DNA of 13,128 nt from JAPLGZ01 sp038318235 (GCA_038318235.1 JBBQBY010000167.1:1-13128), one strand, 5' to 3'; counted from the first letter of the stretch, positions 1-7,656 are shown. Notes: generated from the sequence alone by a model not told the origin. A program made the numbers and translations.

Positions 1-576
1 ATTGAACACATTCACATGCTGCGCCAACTAGGCGCCAAGGCGGTTGAGACCCGCAAGCCAGAACAGCTAAGCGAGCTCGACGGCTTAATCATTCCCGGCG
101 GTGAAAGCACAACCATGGGTCTGATCGCCGAACGCTGGCATTTGGTGGAGCCGCTGCGCCAGTGGGTGCACAGCGGTCGGCCGACATGGGGCACATGCGC
201 CGGCATGATCTTGCTGGCCGAGCGCGCAACCGGCCAGAAACTGGGCGGCCAGCCATTGCTGGGCGGACTGGATATCACCGTGAACCGCAACTATTTTGGA
301 CGCCAGGCGGAAAGTTTCGAAACCATGCTCGACGTACCCACATTGGGCGACGAGCCGTTCCACGCCGTCTTTATCCGCGCCCCCGCGATCACAGAAGCGG
401 GCAGTGAGGCCAGCGTTTTAGCAACCTTCCACACAAGCAAAGGCGAAGACGTAATTGTGGCGCTACGGCAAGGGCCGATTCTCGCCACCGCCTTTCACCC
501 CGAATTGACCAACGATAGCCGCTGGCATCAACTGTTTTTGGAAATGGTACAGACAGCCACCAATCGTCAACATTGA
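1..576 (+). CDS. pdxT: Pyridoxal 5'-phosphate synthase glutaminase subunit PdxT (5' end outside window)
   Basis: PdxT is the glutaminase of the PdxS/PdxT enzyme. It hydrolyses glutamine and passes ammonia to PdxS for pyridoxal phosphate synthesis in the cytoplasm. The frame is open from base 1 and reads IEHIHMLRQLGAKAVE, which matches the family's N-terminal region after the opening strand. I therefore read the gene as starting upstream of the window (about 10 residues missing) and not at the ATG at 16. Visible family motifs are PGGESTTM, the nucleophile in WGTCAGM (Cys codon 196-198), NYFGRQ, FIRAP, and the His-Glu pair in FHPE (codons 496-504). All class I glutamine amidotransferase catalytic residues are present. 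The usual partner pdxS would lie upstream and cannot be seen. Confidence 0.94.
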   Translation: MEHIHMLRQLGAKAVETRKPEQLSELDGLIIPGGESTTMGLIAERWHLVEPLRQWVHSGRPTWGTCAGMILLAERATGQKLGGQPLLGGLDITVNRNYFGRQAESFETMLDVPTLGDEPFHAVFIRAPAITEAGSEASVLATFHTSKGEDVIVALRQGPILATAFHPELTNDSRWHQLFLEMVQTATNRQH

Positions 577-709
577 ACCCTGATGGCGCGGTAGTGCGTG
601 GCGTCACGGTTACATTTGTTGCAGATCATACTGAGATATGGATTCAGCTATGGTAAAAGAGACAGTGTAATTTGCGCACACTCAAATTTTTCCAAAGGGG
701 AATCCACGC

Positions 710-1042
710 ATGACTCACATCAGCAAAGAGCAACCCGTAGCCACCTTGATCAATGTCTTCACCGTCGCGCCAGAGCATCAGCAACAGTTGGTTGATATCT
801 TGATTGAAGCGACTGAGCAAGGGATGCGCCATCTGCCGGGCTTTGTCTCCGCCAACATTCACAAGAGTTTTGACGGCACACGCGTCACCAACTATGCCCA
901 ATGGCGCAGCGCCGAAGACTTCGACGCCATTTTCAACGATCCCGAAGTCACCGTCCACATGAACAAGGTGCGCGAAATTTCTACCAATGAGGGTCGACTC
1001 TATGAAGTCGTACACATTGATCGAATTCCGATTATCACGTAG
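710..1042 (+). CDS. Antibiotic biosynthesis monooxygenase (ABM) domain protein
   Basis: This is a 110-residue protein of the ABM family, small dimeric ferredoxin-like barrels. Some members oxidise polyketides or quinols or degrade heme; many have no known substrate. The sequence shows the usual course: strand ATLINVFTVAPE, helix QQQLVDILIEATEQGMRHLPGF, strand VSANIHKSFDGTRVTNYAQW, a short helix SAEDFDAIF, then a final strand LYEVVHI. Length fits a single domain. The start is supported by AAGGGG ending about 8 nt before the ATG at 710. It stands alone between pdxT and a small membrane protein gene, with 133 nt of apparently non-coding DNA upstream, so the context does not suggest a substrate. 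The family call is firm and the function open. Confidence 0.87.
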   Translation: MTHISKEQPVATLINVFTVAPEHQQQLVDILIEATEQGMRHLPGFVSANIHKSFDGTRVTNYAQWRSAEDFDAIFNDPEVTVHMNKVREISTNEGRLYEVVHIDRIPIIT

Positions 1043-1090
1043 TCGCGGGCGACTGTTTGCTCACCCAATGTAGTCCTGCCTCTAGCATGA

Positions 1091-1119
1091 TTGACAATCC
1101 AACGGTTTGTCGCTATGCT
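1091..1119 (+). promoter_or_regulatory. Sigma-70-type promoter, TTGACA-N17-TATGCT
   Basis: A perfect -35 box TTGACA (1091-1096) is followed, after exactly 17 nt, by the -10 box TATGCT (1114-1119). Transcription should start near 1126 and run into the small membrane protein gene at 1172, with a leader of about 45 nt. A TTG inside this -35 box could be mistaken for a start codon of that gene, but the promoter makes this very unlikely. Confidence 0.7.
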
Positions 1120-1171
1120 ACTGCCAAATCAGAAAATCTGGTTTGGAATATTGATTGTAGGGAGACTGCCA

Positions 1172-1348
1172 ATGCGCCAACGGGCGCGTAAACTGGCGAC
1201 TGCGGTTGCCATCTTGATTACGCTATGGTTGATCTGGGACAAATTGCACATCGTTGTCTGGGTGCAGATGCCTTGGTGGGGTCTCCTGATCATGGCAGTT
1301 GTGATCTTTCTGGCGATTGATTATATCTTTGCCCAGATCTTTGATTAG
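1172..1348 (+). CDS. Small two-helix membrane protein (58 aa), function unknown
   Basis: I do not recognise a family. The start chosen is the ATG at 1172 because AGGGAG (1159-1164) sits 7 nt before it and a strong promoter lies at 1091-1119. The product begins with a basic stretch MRQRARK, followed by a hydrophobic helix (about residues 9-23, ATAVAILITLWLIWD). A short loop precedes a second helix (about 35-54, containing WWGLLIMAVVIFLAIDY). The basic N-terminus suggests both ends lie inside the cell, with a short outer loop. It is monocistronic, ending 54 nt before a broken methyltransferase gene. Promoter, ribosome site and membrane pattern agree, which supports a real gene. Confidence 0.62.
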   Translation: MRQRARKLATAVAILITLWLIWDKLHIVVWVQMPWWGLLIMAVVIFLAIDYIFAQIFD

Positions 1349-1402
1349 CGGCTTTGCGCGCTGGGCCGATCATCTCTTGATCCACGATTCCATGCCTGCC
1401 TC

Positions 1403-1711
1403 ATGAAGAGCCTTTACGATTTCCCCGAAATTTACGAACTTGTGCTCGCCCGTGCCCCTGGTGTGATCGAAACCGAGGTCGCTTCGATCCTGCAACTGTT
1501 GGCCCGGCGCAACATTCAAGGTGCGCACATTTTAGAGCTTGCCTGTGGCGCCTGCGCACATGGTCTCCGGTTGGCTCAGGCTGGTTGCTACATTACAGGC
1601 GTGGATCGCGCACCAGCAATGCTCCAAGCGGCAGAACATAGAGCAGCTTTGGCCGATATTCAACTCAACTTATTTCAGGGTGATATCATGGTGCTTGAGG
1701 CCACTCAATAA
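1403..1711 (+). pseudogene. Class I SAM-dependent methyltransferase, truncated after the cofactor-binding half
   Basis: The 102-residue frame is the N-terminal part of a class I methyltransferase (Rossmann-like fold, normally 200-250 residues). It contains motif I as ILELACGACAHG (about residues 43-54), the motif II acidic residue in ITGVDRAPAML (about 64-74), and the start of motif III in LNLFQGDI. It stops at LEATQ directly after that, so the strands and helices that bind substrate are missing. The next 126 nt contain a promoter and no continuation in another frame that I can see. No convincing ribosome site precedes the ATG. It is most likely a remnant left by a deletion or insertion whose junction is near 1700. 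Confidence 0.75.
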
Positions 1712-1733
1712 CTTCTAAATTAGCAAACAGTAC

Positions 1734-1761
1734 TTGACACCCCCCTTGAACGTAGTAAAAT
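1734..1761 (+). promoter_or_regulatory. Sigma-70-type promoter for the DUF4160/DUF2442 pair, TTGACA-N16-TAAAAT
   Basis: The -35 box TTGACA (1734-1739) is perfect. The -10 box TAAAAT (1756-1761) has one mismatch, and the spacer is 16 nt. The predicted transcript starts near 1768 and leaves a leader of about 70 nt before the gene at 1838. This promoter lies just after the truncated methyltransferase gene and suggests the pair is transcribed independently, possibly reading on into potA. Confidence 0.68.
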
Positions 1762-1837
1762 TCAGCAACTTCATTAAAGCATTGAATAGTTGATCTGTTT
1801 GATCGTTTTGCGTCTAGCACCTTGACTCATTGAAATC

Positions 1838-2074
1838 ATGCCGACTGTATTAATTTTAGGTTCGTTTCGGTTCCATTTTTATTCGGATGAACGCAATGAG
1901 CCAGTTCATATTCATATAGAAACACCCGAGGGTGAATGTAAGTTTTGGTTGGAGCCAGTTCGGCTTGCCAGGAATCGTGGGATTGCCCCTCAAGTTATTC
2001 GCCGTCTGGAAAAGCTTGTTTTTCAACATGAGGACCTTCTGAGGAAAAAGTTTTATGAATACCACCTTCGTTGA
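1838..2074 (+). CDS. DUF4160 domain protein
   Basis: This 78-residue protein is a clear DUF4160 member. The diagnostic pattern is complete: MPTVLILGSFRFHFYSDE, then EPVHIHIE (about 21-28), then CKFWLEPVRLARNRG (about 34-48), and a C-terminal helix ending in KKFYEYH. DUF4160 proteins are small, of unknown biochemical function, and commonly paired with DUF2442 proteins in a layout typical of toxin-antitoxin modules. Which partner would be toxic is not established. The gene overlaps the next by 20 nt, so translation is probably coupled. No strong Shine-Dalgarno sequence precedes its ATG. Codon use is more AT-rich than in the pot genes downstream, compatible with a mobile module. Confidence 0.9.
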   Translation: MPTVLILGSFRFHFYSDERNEPVHIHIETPEGECKFWLEPVRLARNRGIAPQVIRRLEKLVFQHEDLLRKKFYEYHLR

Positions 2075-2369
2075 AACAGCGCTTTGTGTGGAGCCAACTG
2101 CCATTCGAGCATGGGCAGAAGGCCGAATTATTTTTGTTGAACTCACCGATGGACGAATTGTTGGCTTTCCAGCCAATCGCTTTCAGATTTTGAAAAATGC
2201 AACGGATGAACAATTGAAAGCGGTAACACTTCGGTTGCAAGGTTATGCGTTGCGCTGGGAAACGCTGGACGAAGATATTACGGTGCCCGGCATTGTGGCC
2301 GGCAATTTTCAGCTAGCCTATGAAGAAACCGAAGTGGAATCTAAGCCTTGGCATGAAGCTGTCTTATAA
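2055..2369 (+). CDS. DUF2442 domain protein
   Basis: This 104-residue DUF2442 protein is encoded in a different frame, starting inside the end of the DUF4160 gene. The domain shows the short strands typical of the family: ALCVEPTAIRAWAEGRIIFVEL, DGRIVGFPANRFQIL (about 33-47), and LRWETLDEDITVPGI (about 66-80). The last of these is the most conserved part. The C-terminal 20 residues are acidic and probably flexible. Function is unknown; the consistent pairing with DUF4160 suggests the two proteins bind each other. It ends 45 nt before potA, and no terminator is seen between them, so read-through into the transporter genes is possible. Confidence 0.9.
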   Translation: MNTTFVETALCVEPTAIRAWAEGRIIFVELTDGRIVGFPANRFQILKNATDEQLKAVTLRLQGYALRWETLDEDITVPGIVAGNFQLAYEETEVESKPWHEAVL

Positions 2370-2414
2370 ATTTCAGTCATTATCCAATTCCATTCTATTT
2401 TGGAGGTGCGCTAA

Positions 2415-3512
2415 ATGGCTGAATATGCCGTTGAATTGCGCGATATATCAAAACGTTTCCCTGGCCCATCCGGCGAACTGGTCACGGCAGTCCGCAATGT
2501 GACGATGCAGATTCGGGACGGAGAATTTTTTTCCATGTTGGGCCCATCCGGTTGCGGCAAGACGACCTCACTGCGCATGATCGCCGGGTTTGAACTGCCA
2601 ACCGAAGGTGAAGTCTACATTCACGGCAAACCGATGGGCAAGACCCCCCCCTTTCAGCGTCCCGTCAACACCGTTTTCCAAAACTATGCGCTTTTCCCCC
2701 ACATGACGATTGGCGAAAACGTGGCCTTTGGTCTGGAAATGGACGGCGTCCCCAAAAGTGAGATCATGCCACGCGTCAAACAGGCCCTGGAAATGGTGCG
2801 GCTGCCCGGCTACGAAAAGCGGCGGGCGCGACAACTTTCTGGTGGCCAACAACAGCGCGTGGCATTGGCCCGTTCGCTGGTCAAACGGCCCGAAGTCCTC
2901 TTATTAGATGAACCGCTCGGCGCGCTCGACCTCAAGTTGCGTAAAGATATGCAGCTAGAATTAAAGAAACTCCAGCGCGAAGTGGGCATCACCTTTATCT
3001 ATGTGACACACGACCAGGAAGAAGCCCTGACCATGAGCGATCGAATTGCCGTCATGTCGGGCGGGGTGACCTTGCAAGTGGGTAATGCCAACGAAATTTA
3101 CGAACGCCCTAACTGTAAATTTGTGGCTGACTTTATCGGCGAAACCAACTTTCTGCAAGGGAAAGTGACCGAGCAAACCGGCAAAGCGGTTACGGTGGCG
3201 CTCGCTGGCGGTTTGACAGTGTATGCTGAAGCAGAGCAACCGGTGGCGAATGGCACAGAAGTGAGCGTGGCGGTGCGCCCAGAGAAGGTCAATCTCACGC
3301 AACACGAGGGTGCGGCCAATCAATTCACAGGCCGGATCGTCAGTGTGGTCTATATTGGGACAGACACGTATTATGGCGTGCGTTTGCCGGGCGACCATCT
3401 GCTGCGGGCGCGTGAGCAGAACGACCGGCCCGACTCGCGCCCCTTGGCCGCCGAGGGTGACGAGGTGACCATCGCATTTTCGACGCAAGCGGCGCGGGTG
3501 TTGACGGGGTGA
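2415..3512 (+). CDS. potA: Spermidine/putrescine ABC transporter ATP-binding protein PotA
   Basis: PotA hydrolyses ATP at the cytoplasmic face to drive polyamine import through PotB/PotC. The 365-residue product has Walker A GPSGCGKT (43-50), the Q-loop at Gln89 (VFQNYALFPHMT), the signature LSGGQQQR (141-148), Walker B VLLLDEP (161-167) and the switch His199 (VTHDQEEA). After IGETNFLQGK (about 241-250), a C-terminal TOBE-type domain of about 110 residues completes the protein and includes VAVRPEKV. The start is fixed by GGAGGT (2402-2407), 7 nt before the ATG. The first transporter gene is followed without any gap by a Uma2 gene and only then by potB. Polyamine specificity is inferred from the full potABCD set; close iron or thiamine importers share the ATPase. 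Confidence 0.95.
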   Translation: MAEYAVELRDISKRFPGPSGELVTAVRNVTMQIRDGEFFSMLGPSGCGKTTSLRMIAGFELPTEGEVYIHGKPMGKTPPFQRPVNTVFQNYALFPHMTIGENVAFGLEMDGVPKSEIMPRVKQALEMVRLPGYEKRRARQLSGGQQQRVALARSLVKRPEVLLLDEPLGALDLKLRKDMQLELKKLQREVGITFIYVTHDQEEALTMSDRIAVMSGGVTLQVGNANEIYERPNCKFVADFIGETNFLQGKVTEQTGKAVTVALAGGLTVYAEAEQPVANGTEVSVAVRPEKVNLTQHEGAANQFTGRIVSVVYIGTDTYYGVRLPGDHLLRAREQNDRPDSRPLAAEGDEVTIAFSTQAARVLTG

Positions 3513-4148
3513 ATGATGACTACGATGCTAAGAGCGGAACAACCCTCTGTCGAGCCATTGGTTGCGGTGCCAACCGAGCCAATCTGGCGTTTAAGCGTGG
3601 ATCAATATCATGCGATGATCCAGTCGGGTATTTTGACGGACGATGACCGCGTCGAATTATTAGAAGGATGGCTTGTCCAAAAAATGTCGAAAAACCCACT
3701 ACATCGTGTCGTTACTGGTCTGATTCGGCAAGCTTTGGAACGGCTAATTTCTGAGGGATGGTATGTTGATTCACAAGAACCAATCACCACATTCGACAGT
3801 GAGCCAGAACCTGATGTTGCAGTGGTGCGTGGCACGCGACTTGATTATCTAGATCGCCATTCCGGCGCGCAGGATTTAGGGCTGGTTGTCGAAATTTCTG
3901 ATGCAACCCTGAGCCGAGATCGAGGCTTAAAAAAGCGGCTATATGCGCGAGCAGACATTTCAGTTTATTGGCTGGTCAATCTGGTAAAGCAGCAGATTGA
4001 GGTATACACGCAGCCAACACAAACCGGTAAACAGCCAGATTACCAGCAACGTCAGGTTTATCAGATCGGCGACAATATCATCATCAGGCTCGACGATGTT
4101 GAGATTGGGCAGATTGCCGTACACGAAGTGCTGCCGCCAAGCCGATAA
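3513..4148 (+). CDS. Uma2 family protein (PD-(D/E)XK nuclease fold)
   Basis: Uma2 (DUF820) proteins have the restriction-endonuclease-like fold. They are strongly expanded in cyanobacteria and Chloroflexota, and their cellular role is unclear. This 211-residue copy has the N-terminal helix motif MIQSGILTDDDRVELLEGWLV (about 35-55), with Glu51, then EPEPDVAVV (97-105, with Asp101), LVVEISD (124-130, with Glu127) and the lysine of RGLKKRLYA (137-145). All putative active-site residues are present. The first ATG directly abuts the potA stop codon; a second ATG follows at once. It sits between potA and potB, so it is transcribed with the transporter but has no evident role in transport. It is probably an insertion. 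Confidence 0.92.
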   Translation: MMTTMLRAEQPSVEPLVAVPTEPIWRLSVDQYHAMIQSGILTDDDRVELLEGWLVQKMSKNPLHRVVTGLIRQALERLISEGWYVDSQEPITTFDSEPEPDVAVVRGTRLDYLDRHSGAQDLGLVVEISDATLSRDRGLKKRLYARADISVYWLVNLVKQQIEVYTQPTQTGKQPDYQQRQVYQIGDNIIIRLDDVEIGQIAVHEVLPPSR

Positions 4149-4187
4149 CCGTTCAGAGGTAAGATCGTCGCGTATCTGATGACAATG

Positions 4188-4391
4188 ATGAGAGCAGCAC
4201 ATGCTTACAAAATTGCCGCGGGAACTCTGGTTGTGTGAGATGTCGATTTGCTCAGCCAGGATGTGATTAAAGTCTATCGCTCGACTAACCCAGACATTCC
4301 AACGATCTATCGCTACAGTGACATGGCCGAGGCAGAACCAGCCGTGAGCGGATGGCAAATGCCCGTCGCTGATTTATTTTCACAACCTTAG
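4188..4391 (+). pseudogene. Remnant of a second Uma2 gene (C-terminal part with in-frame TGA)
   Basis: The 253 nt between the intact Uma2 gene and potB read as the end of another Uma2 protein. In frame are AHAYKIAAGTLVV, a TGA codon, then DVDLLSQDVIKVYRS, TIYRYSDMAEAEPAVSGW and QMPVADLF before TAG at 4389. In the Uma2 subtype with this ending the residue before DVDLL is normally Trp, so TGG has become TGA. Everything upstream, including the acidic active-site residues, is gone. The sequence differs from the intact neighbour over the same region (which has VYWLVNLVKQQIEVY). It is therefore not a recent tandem copy. The left edge is approximate. Confidence 0.8.
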
Positions 4392-4401
4392 AGCATTTAA
4401 C

Positions 4402-5307
4402 ATGATCCAAACCCTGCGCGAAAACAAAAAACTTCAAGGCCTTTTATTAATTTTACCAACCCTGCTCTGGATGTTCGGGTTGTTGATCATTCCGTTAATC
4501 CTGACCTTGGTCACCAGTTTTGGTGGGCGCAGCGCCGATGGGAACGTGATCTATAAATTCGGCCTGGAAAATTATCTACGTTTAATTGGGATTACGCCCG
4601 AAGGTGGCTTTGATCCGCTCTATTTGCAGATCATCTGGCGCTCGCTGACGCTGGCCTTTCAGACCACGATTCTGGTCATTCTGATGGCCTATCCGCTGGC
4701 CTATTTTATTGCGCGCGCACCAGCGAAGCGCCGCAACACCCTACTTTTCCTGGTGCTCGTCCCTTTGTGGACCAATTTTGTGATCCGCATCTATGCCTGG
4801 ATCATGATTTTGCGCACGCAGGGGGTGCTCAACAGTGTGATTGGTTGGCTAGTGGGGCTAGCCGGTGGGCACTTTCAACCATTTGACTTATATCCTTCGC
4901 AAGGTGCGGTGCTGGTGGGCATGGTCTATGAATTTCTGCCCTTTATGATTTTGCCAATTTACACATCGTTGGAAAAGATCGATAATTCGCTGTTCGAGGC
5001 CGCCGCCGATCTCGGCGCGAATGCCTTGCGCACCTTCTGGCGCGTCACCCTGCCGCTCTCGATGCCCGGCGTGGTGGCGGGCACGATTCTGGTCTTTGTG
5101 CCAGTGATCGGCACCTTCATTGTCTCGGACATTTTGGGGGGGCGCCAGGTGATCCTGGTGGGCAACTTGATTCAACGGCAATTTTTGGATGCACGCGACC
5201 CGGCCTTTGGCTCGGCCGCGTCGATCTTTCTGATGCTGATGACCTTAATCGTCACGCTCTATTATACACGCCGCTTTGGCTTTGGTGAGGAGATTGCCGC
5301 CGCATGA
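4402..5307 (+). CDS. potB: Spermidine/putrescine ABC transporter permease PotB
   Basis: PotB is the first of two integral membrane subunits that form the polyamine channel. The 301-residue product begins with a short polar stretch and a membrane helix (LLLILPTLLWMFGLLIIPLI). Several further helices follow; six in total is usual for the family. The EAA loop that docks on PotA is clear at about residues 199-222 (EAAADLGANALRTFWRV, ending LPLSMPG). Start is the ATG at 4402, with only a weak ribosome site, 10 nt after the Uma2 remnant. Its stop overlaps the start of potC as ATGA. Length, EAA loop and gene order make the assignment secure within the PotB/CysT-like permeases. Confidence 0.95.
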   Translation: MIQTLRENKKLQGLLLILPTLLWMFGLLIIPLILTLVTSFGGRSADGNVIYKFGLENYLRLIGITPEGGFDPLYLQIIWRSLTLAFQTTILVILMAYPLAYFIARAPAKRRNTLLFLVLVPLWTNFVIRIYAWIMILRTQGVLNSVIGWLVGLAGGHFQPFDLYPSQGAVLVGMVYEFLPFMILPIYTSLEKIDNSLFEAAADLGANALRTFWRVTLPLSMPGVVAGTILVFVPVIGTFIVSDILGGRQVILVGNLIQRQFLDARDPAFGSAASIFLMLMTLIVTLYYTRRFGFGEEIAAA

Positions 5308-6143
5308 ACAGCACCAAACGTTCGCCGTGGATTACGTTATCCGCTTTGCTAATCTACTTTTTTCTCTACGCGCCGATTGTCGTCTTAATTGTCTTTGCCT
5401 TCAATTCGTCTAAAACCAATATTGTCTTTGAAGGCATTGTGAATCAAGGCGCATGCGGCCCCTTCTACTGGTTCTGCAAATTGTTTAGTAATGGCGACGT
5501 GTTGGATGCCGCCAAAAACACCTTGACCATCGCCTTCGTCTCGACAGTTGTGTCGGCCGTCATCGGTACGATGGCAGCGCTATCGCTGCAACGTTACGAT
5601 TTTCCAGTCAAACGGGCGTCAGAAGCCGCGCTGTATATCCCGATCGTCATCCCCGAAATTGTGATGGGCATTGGCATTTTGGTCTTTTTCAGCGCCTTAT
5701 TCACCTGGTTTAACCACACGTTCGGCCTGACCGGCGATGCACGATTGGCGATGGGGTTGGGCACGGTGATCATTTCGCACATCGCCTTTAGTATCCCTTT
5801 TGTGACCTTAGTCGTCCGCGCGCGGTTGCATGGTTTCGACAAATCGTTGGAAGAAGCGGCGATGGATTTGGGTGCGAATGAGTTTACGACCTTTCGCCGC
5901 GTCACCTTTCCGTTGATTGCACCAGGGGTGTTATCCGGTGCCTTGCTCGCGTTTACGTTGTCGCTAGATGATTTTATTATCACCTTTTTTACGACTGGTC
6001 CGGGCTCCACGACTTTGCCCATTTACGTTTACGGTCTATTGCGCCGCATTGTTACCCCCGAAGTCAATGCACTTTCGACGATCTGGATTCTAACCGTGTT
6101 GATCGTTGTGTTTATTTCACAAAGGTTGGAGGCTCGCAGCTAA
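5304..6143 (+). CDS. potC: Spermidine/putrescine ABC transporter permease PotC
   Basis: PotC is the second channel subunit. The 279-residue product opens with a membrane helix (LSALLIYFFLYAPIVVLIVF) followed by the family motif AFNSSK. An outer loop (about 36-65) is followed by further helices and the EAA loop at about 183-206 (EEAAMDLGANEFTTFRRV, then FPLIAPG). The segment LAFTLSLDDFIITFF with GPGSTTLPIYVYG is typical of PotC. The ATG overlaps the potB stop codon (ATGA), so the two are translationally coupled; GAGGAG lies at 5287-5292. After the stop there is a 222-nt gap before potD, unlike the tight spacing of potB and potC. Confidence 0.95.
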   Translation: MNSTKRSPWITLSALLIYFFLYAPIVVLIVFAFNSSKTNIVFEGIVNQGACGPFYWFCKLFSNGDVLDAAKNTLTIAFVSTVVSAVIGTMAALSLQRYDFPVKRASEAALYIPIVIPEIVMGIGILVFFSALFTWFNHTFGLTGDARLAMGLGTVIISHIAFSIPFVTLVVRARLHGFDKSLEEAAMDLGANEFTTFRRVTFPLIAPGVLSGALLAFTLSLDDFIITFFTTGPGSTTLPIYVYGLLRRIVTPEVNALSTIWILTVLIVVFISQRLEARS

Positions 6144-6365
6144 CAGGCAAGTCCAGTGCGGCGTAAATCAATCGATAGTAGGATAATGAGTCAGTAGGCA
6201 GCCAGTCAGGCCAAACTGTCTCACTGGATTACCGCTTTACTGGCTAACAATTTCCCCCGCACTCGACTAGACTTTGCTATCCTTATGCAGCGTGTTCTGT
6301 TTGTCTATCAACAATCATTTCACGCCGCACATACCATAGAGACGTATTTCAACAGGAGAATTTAC
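6144..6365 (+). other. potC-potD intergenic region with weak regulatory signals
   Basis: No gene is visible here. An AGCCAGT/ACTGGCT inverted repeat (6200-6206 and 6239-6245) encloses 32 nt, and ACTGG also occurs inside it, so alternative hairpins are possible. There is no T-run, so it is not an obvious terminator. A TGCTATCCT at 6275-6283 resembles an extended -10 box, but no good -35 box lies upstream. The ribosome site AGGAGA (6354-6359) decides the potD start at 6366. Confidence 0.4.
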
Positions 6366-7628
6366 ATGTTTCATTCAGACACTGGAAAGTGGAAATTTTT
6401 GCCCATCGTCGTTGTCATCAGTTTGCTGCTGGCTGCATGTGGTGCTGGTAATAGTAGCGGCGGCAGCAGTGACAGTGCAGCCACCAGCGCCAGCACGACC
6501 ATTACCAGTACGAACGACACCACAACGACAACGGCTACAACAAGCGGAGAAACAACCGATAATGGCTTCAACTGTCCGGCGCCTACGACGAAGGTGACTG
6601 TAACATCGAAAGAATTAAATCTTTTTGTGTGGACCGAATACATTCCGCAGGATATGATCGACTGCTTCCAAAAGATCTATGGCATCAAGATCAACCGCGA
6701 TGAATATTCGGCCAATGAGGAGATGTATGCCAAGTTATCACAGGGTGGGGCGAACTACGATCTCGTCCAGCCGACGGATTACATTGTCAGTTTGATGATT
6801 CGCCAGGGATTATTAGAAAAGATCGACAAGAGCAAATTATCGATCATGAAAAATCTGGATGCCACTTATCTCAAGCTGCCCTTTGATCCGAATAATGATT
6901 ACACCATTCCTTATGAGGCCGGGATGGATGCGATAGTCGTGAACACCGACAAGGTGAAAAATGCGCCCAAGGCGTGGGCTGATCTTTGGAATAAGGATTA
7001 TGCCGGCCACCTGGTTTTTCTAGACGATTCACGCTCTGTGATCGGCTTGACCCTGCTCACACTAGGGTTTGACGTGAATACCAAAGACAAGGCGCAACTG
7101 GATGCGGCCAAAGCGAAGCTGGCTGAATTGGTGTCGGGCATCAAACTCTTTGACAGTGACAGCCCAAAGACAGCCTTGATCGCTGGCGATGTGGATCTGG
7201 GCATGACCTTTACCGGAGAAGCCTTTATTGCCAGCGAGGAAAACCCGGCCATCCAATTTATCTACCCCACCGAAGGCTCGATCCTTTGGCAGGATAACTA
7301 TGCAATTCCCAAAGGTGCCCCCCATCTAGACGCCGCTTATGCCTGGCTCAATTACATCTACCAGCCCGATGTTTTCTGGTTGATGTTGCGGGATTTCCCC
7401 TATATCAATCCCAATAGCGCCGCATTGAACTATGCCAAAACTAGCCAGATAGCGATCAAAGATAAAGATGAAAAGGACTCGACACCGGCTAAACTTTATG
7501 AAGCGTATAGCAAATCCCCCATCACCGTGCCGCCCGCAGATGCGATCAAGAATGGCCATCGCATCGAAGATGTCGGCGATGCCACACCGCTTTATGATAA
7601 GATTTGGACGGAAGTCAAGGGCCAGTAA
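6366..7628 (+). CDS. potD: Polyamine ABC transporter substrate-binding lipoprotein PotD
   Basis: PotD captures spermidine or putrescine outside the membrane and delivers it to PotB/PotC. The 420-residue product starts at 6366, 6 nt after AGGAGA; a longer reading from 6285 would add 27 residues before the signal peptide and has no ribosome site. The signal ends in the lipobox LLAAC, so Cys25 is the lipidated residue. A Ser/Thr/Gly-rich linker follows (about 27-66). The binding domain begins at LNLFVWTEYIPQDMIDCF and includes NEEMYAKLSQGGANYDLVQPTDY, both characteristic of PotD/PotF. Lipid anchoring with a long linker suits a monoderm or similar envelope. The final gene of the pot unit is closed by the palindrome at 7660-7703. 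Confidence 0.95.
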   Translation: MFHSDTGKWKFLPIVVVISLLLAACGAGNSSGGSSDSAATSASTTITSTNDTTTTTATTSGETTDNGFNCPAPTTKVTVTSKELNLFVWTEYIPQDMIDCFQKIYGIKINRDEYSANEEMYAKLSQGGANYDLVQPTDYIVSLMIRQGLLEKIDKSKLSIMKNLDATYLKLPFDPNNDYTIPYEAGMDAIVVNTDKVKNAPKAWADLWNKDYAGHLVFLDDSRSVIGLTLLTLGFDVNTKDKAQLDAAKAKLAELVSGIKLFDSDSPKTALIAGDVDLGMTFTGEAFIASEENPAIQFIYPTEGSILWQDNYAIPKGAPHLDAAYAWLNYIYQPDVFWLMLRDFPYINPNSAALNYAKTSQIAIKDKDEKDSTPAKLYEAYSKSPITVPPADAIKNGHRIEDVGDATPLYDKIWTEVKGQ

Positions 7629-7656
7629 CGGTCAATTGACGATAACAAAATAAGCA

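Noticed and set aside
2961..3488. A 175-residue minus-strand open frame
   Set aside because: It is antisense to the C-terminal half of potA, whose motifs continue without interruption; the His- and Arg-rich product shows no domain.
3513..4391. A single long Uma2 gene with readthrough of stop codons
   Set aside because: The first Uma2 protein is full length at 4148, and the following segment repeats the C-terminal region of a different subtype, so it is a second gene's remnant.
6285..6365. A 27-residue upstream extension of PotD
   Set aside because: It would place residues before the signal peptide, has no ribosome site, and AGGAGA directly precedes the ATG at 6366.
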